5,879 bases of DNA, from positions 1 through 5,879 of the forward strand of contig CAYYNP010000447.1 in the NCBI GenBank assembly GCA_964472545.1, in the 5' to 3' direction. The notes beneath the pieces were generated by a model. The model searched no databases and was not told the origin of the DNA. It saw only the letters and a list, made by a program, of their open reading frames with translations. Positions 5,201-5,879 of the stretch are shown one piece after another (position 1 is the stretch's first letter; every line of letters starts with the position of its first letter). Origin of the DNA: CAYYNP01 sp964472545. GTDB lineage: Bacteria; Planctomycetota; Planctomycetia; Pirellulales; Thermoguttaceae. Both the position numbers and the translations under genes were made by a program.

Positions 5201-5857
5201 TTACGCGTCGAGAACGTCTAACAGGTCCAGCGGCTTGCCGATGAGCACCTGCGCGCCGTGCTCGGTCAGTTCGTCGGCCTGGCGGAAGCCCCACAGCGCA
5301 CCTACCGGGAACATACCGGCCGCGACGGCCGTCTGCATGTCGGTGCCGGTGTCGCCGAGGTAGACGATCTTGGCCGGGTCGAGCCCGAGCTGCGCGGCCG
5401 CTTGCAGCGGGCCGGCCGGATCGGGCTTGCGCGGCAGCGAGGCGCTCGCACCCAGCACCGTGGCAAACTGCCAACGCGGCAGCAACTTGCCCACACAGAG
5501 TTTGGCAAACTTGTCGGGCTTGTTCGAGAGGATGGCCATGGGGAGTTTGCGACCGGCCACGGCGTCTAGCAACTCGGCCACGCCCTCGTACGGCCGGGTC
5601 TCGTTCGACCACCGCCGGCCGTACTCCTCGCGCAGCATGGCGGCACACTCGGCCTTCGTCGCCTCGTCCGAACGCCCCTCGGGCAACACCTCGCGAACCA
5701 ACGCCTCGACGCCGTCGCCGATCAAATACTTGTAGGACTCGCGGGGAAACTCCTCACAACCCAAACGGCGCAAGGCCGCGTTCGCCGCGTCGGCGATATC
5801 GTCCAGCGTGTTCAGCAGGGTTCCGTCGAGGTCGAAGAAAACGGCTTGGTAGCTCAT
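5201..5857 (-). CDS. HAD-superfamily phosphatase, phosphoglycolate-phosphatase-like
   Basis: This 218-residue cytosolic hydrolase has all four HAD motifs in order. Motif I is FFDLDGTLLNT (7-17), with nucleophile D9 and acid/base D11. Motif II is AILSNKP (108-114) with S111. Motif III is RKPDP (143-147) with K144. Motif IV is YLGDTGTDM (166-174) with magnesium-binding D169 and D173. A small alpha-helical cap lies between motifs I and II (about 18-90), which places it in subfamily IA with phosphoglycolate phosphatase (Gph), pyrophosphatase PpaX and beta-phosphoglucomutase. Length and N-terminal pattern best fit Gph-like enzymes, which remove the phosphate from 2-phosphoglycolate, but substrates in this family cannot be set from motifs. 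No signal peptide is seen. The ATG at 5857 directly precedes motif I; only a distant GAGG is seen upstream. It is co-directional with the SUMF1-fold gene, separated by the inverted repeat. Confidence 0.92.
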   Translation of the reverse strand: MSYQAVFFDLDGTLLNTLDDIADAANAALRRLGCEEFPRESYKYLIGDGVEALVREVLPEGRSDEATKAECAAMLREEYGRRWSNETRPYEGVAELLDAVAGRKLPMAILSNKPDKFAKLCVGKLLPRWQFATVLGASASLPRKPDPAGPLQAAAQLGLDPAKIVYLGDTGTDMQTAVAAGMFPVGALWGFRQADELTEHGAQVLIGKPLDLLDVLDA

Positions 5858-5879
5858 GGGGTTCTGTTGGATACCTCAG

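Overview
The window looks like chromosomal DNA from a GC-rich planctomycete, probably in or near the Pirellulales. This is an inference from gene content: a twin-arginine-exported Gfo/Idh/MocA oxidoreductase, a secreted formylglycine-generating-enzyme-fold (SUMF1-type) protein, a stand-alone four-helix-bundle bS23/Avd-like protein, and a long inverted-repeat element of a type I recall from that group. No rRNA, tRNA, CRISPR array, transposase or reverse transcriptase is visible.

Layout. Positions 1-51 are a C homopolymer followed by GC-only sequence, probably a contig end. A small four-helix-bundle gene follows on the + strand (162-539). It converges on a Tat-exported oxidoreductase on the - strand (637-1986). 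The gap between them holds a C-rich tract whose - strand has five runs of four or more G, just after the oxidoreductase stop. The oxidoreductase is divergent from a signal-peptide-bearing oligoendopeptidase F (2230-4113, + strand). Their 243-bp shared upstream region holds a plausible promoter for each gene and a 14-bp direct repeat whose copies overlap or touch both -35 boxes. pepF converges on a secreted SUMF1-fold gene (4157-5077, - strand) across 43 bp containing a 7-bp GC hairpin. Upstream of that gene is an 85-bp imperfect inverted repeat (5092-5176). Beyond it is a HAD-superfamily phosphatase (5201-5857, - strand).

How the genes relate. Three of the five proteins carry export signals: the oxidoreductase, PepF and the SUMF1-fold protein. 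The middle of the window therefore serves the periplasm-like compartment or cell surface. No common pathway can be shown. The HAD and SUMF1-fold genes are co-directional with a 123-bp gap and could share a transcript, with the inverted repeat folding as a large hairpin between them.

The observations most worth following are the inverted-repeat element, the paired repeat at the divergent promoters, the exported form of a normally cytosolic peptidase, and the loss of one catalytic cysteine in the SUMF1-fold protein. No complete new multi-gene system is evident.
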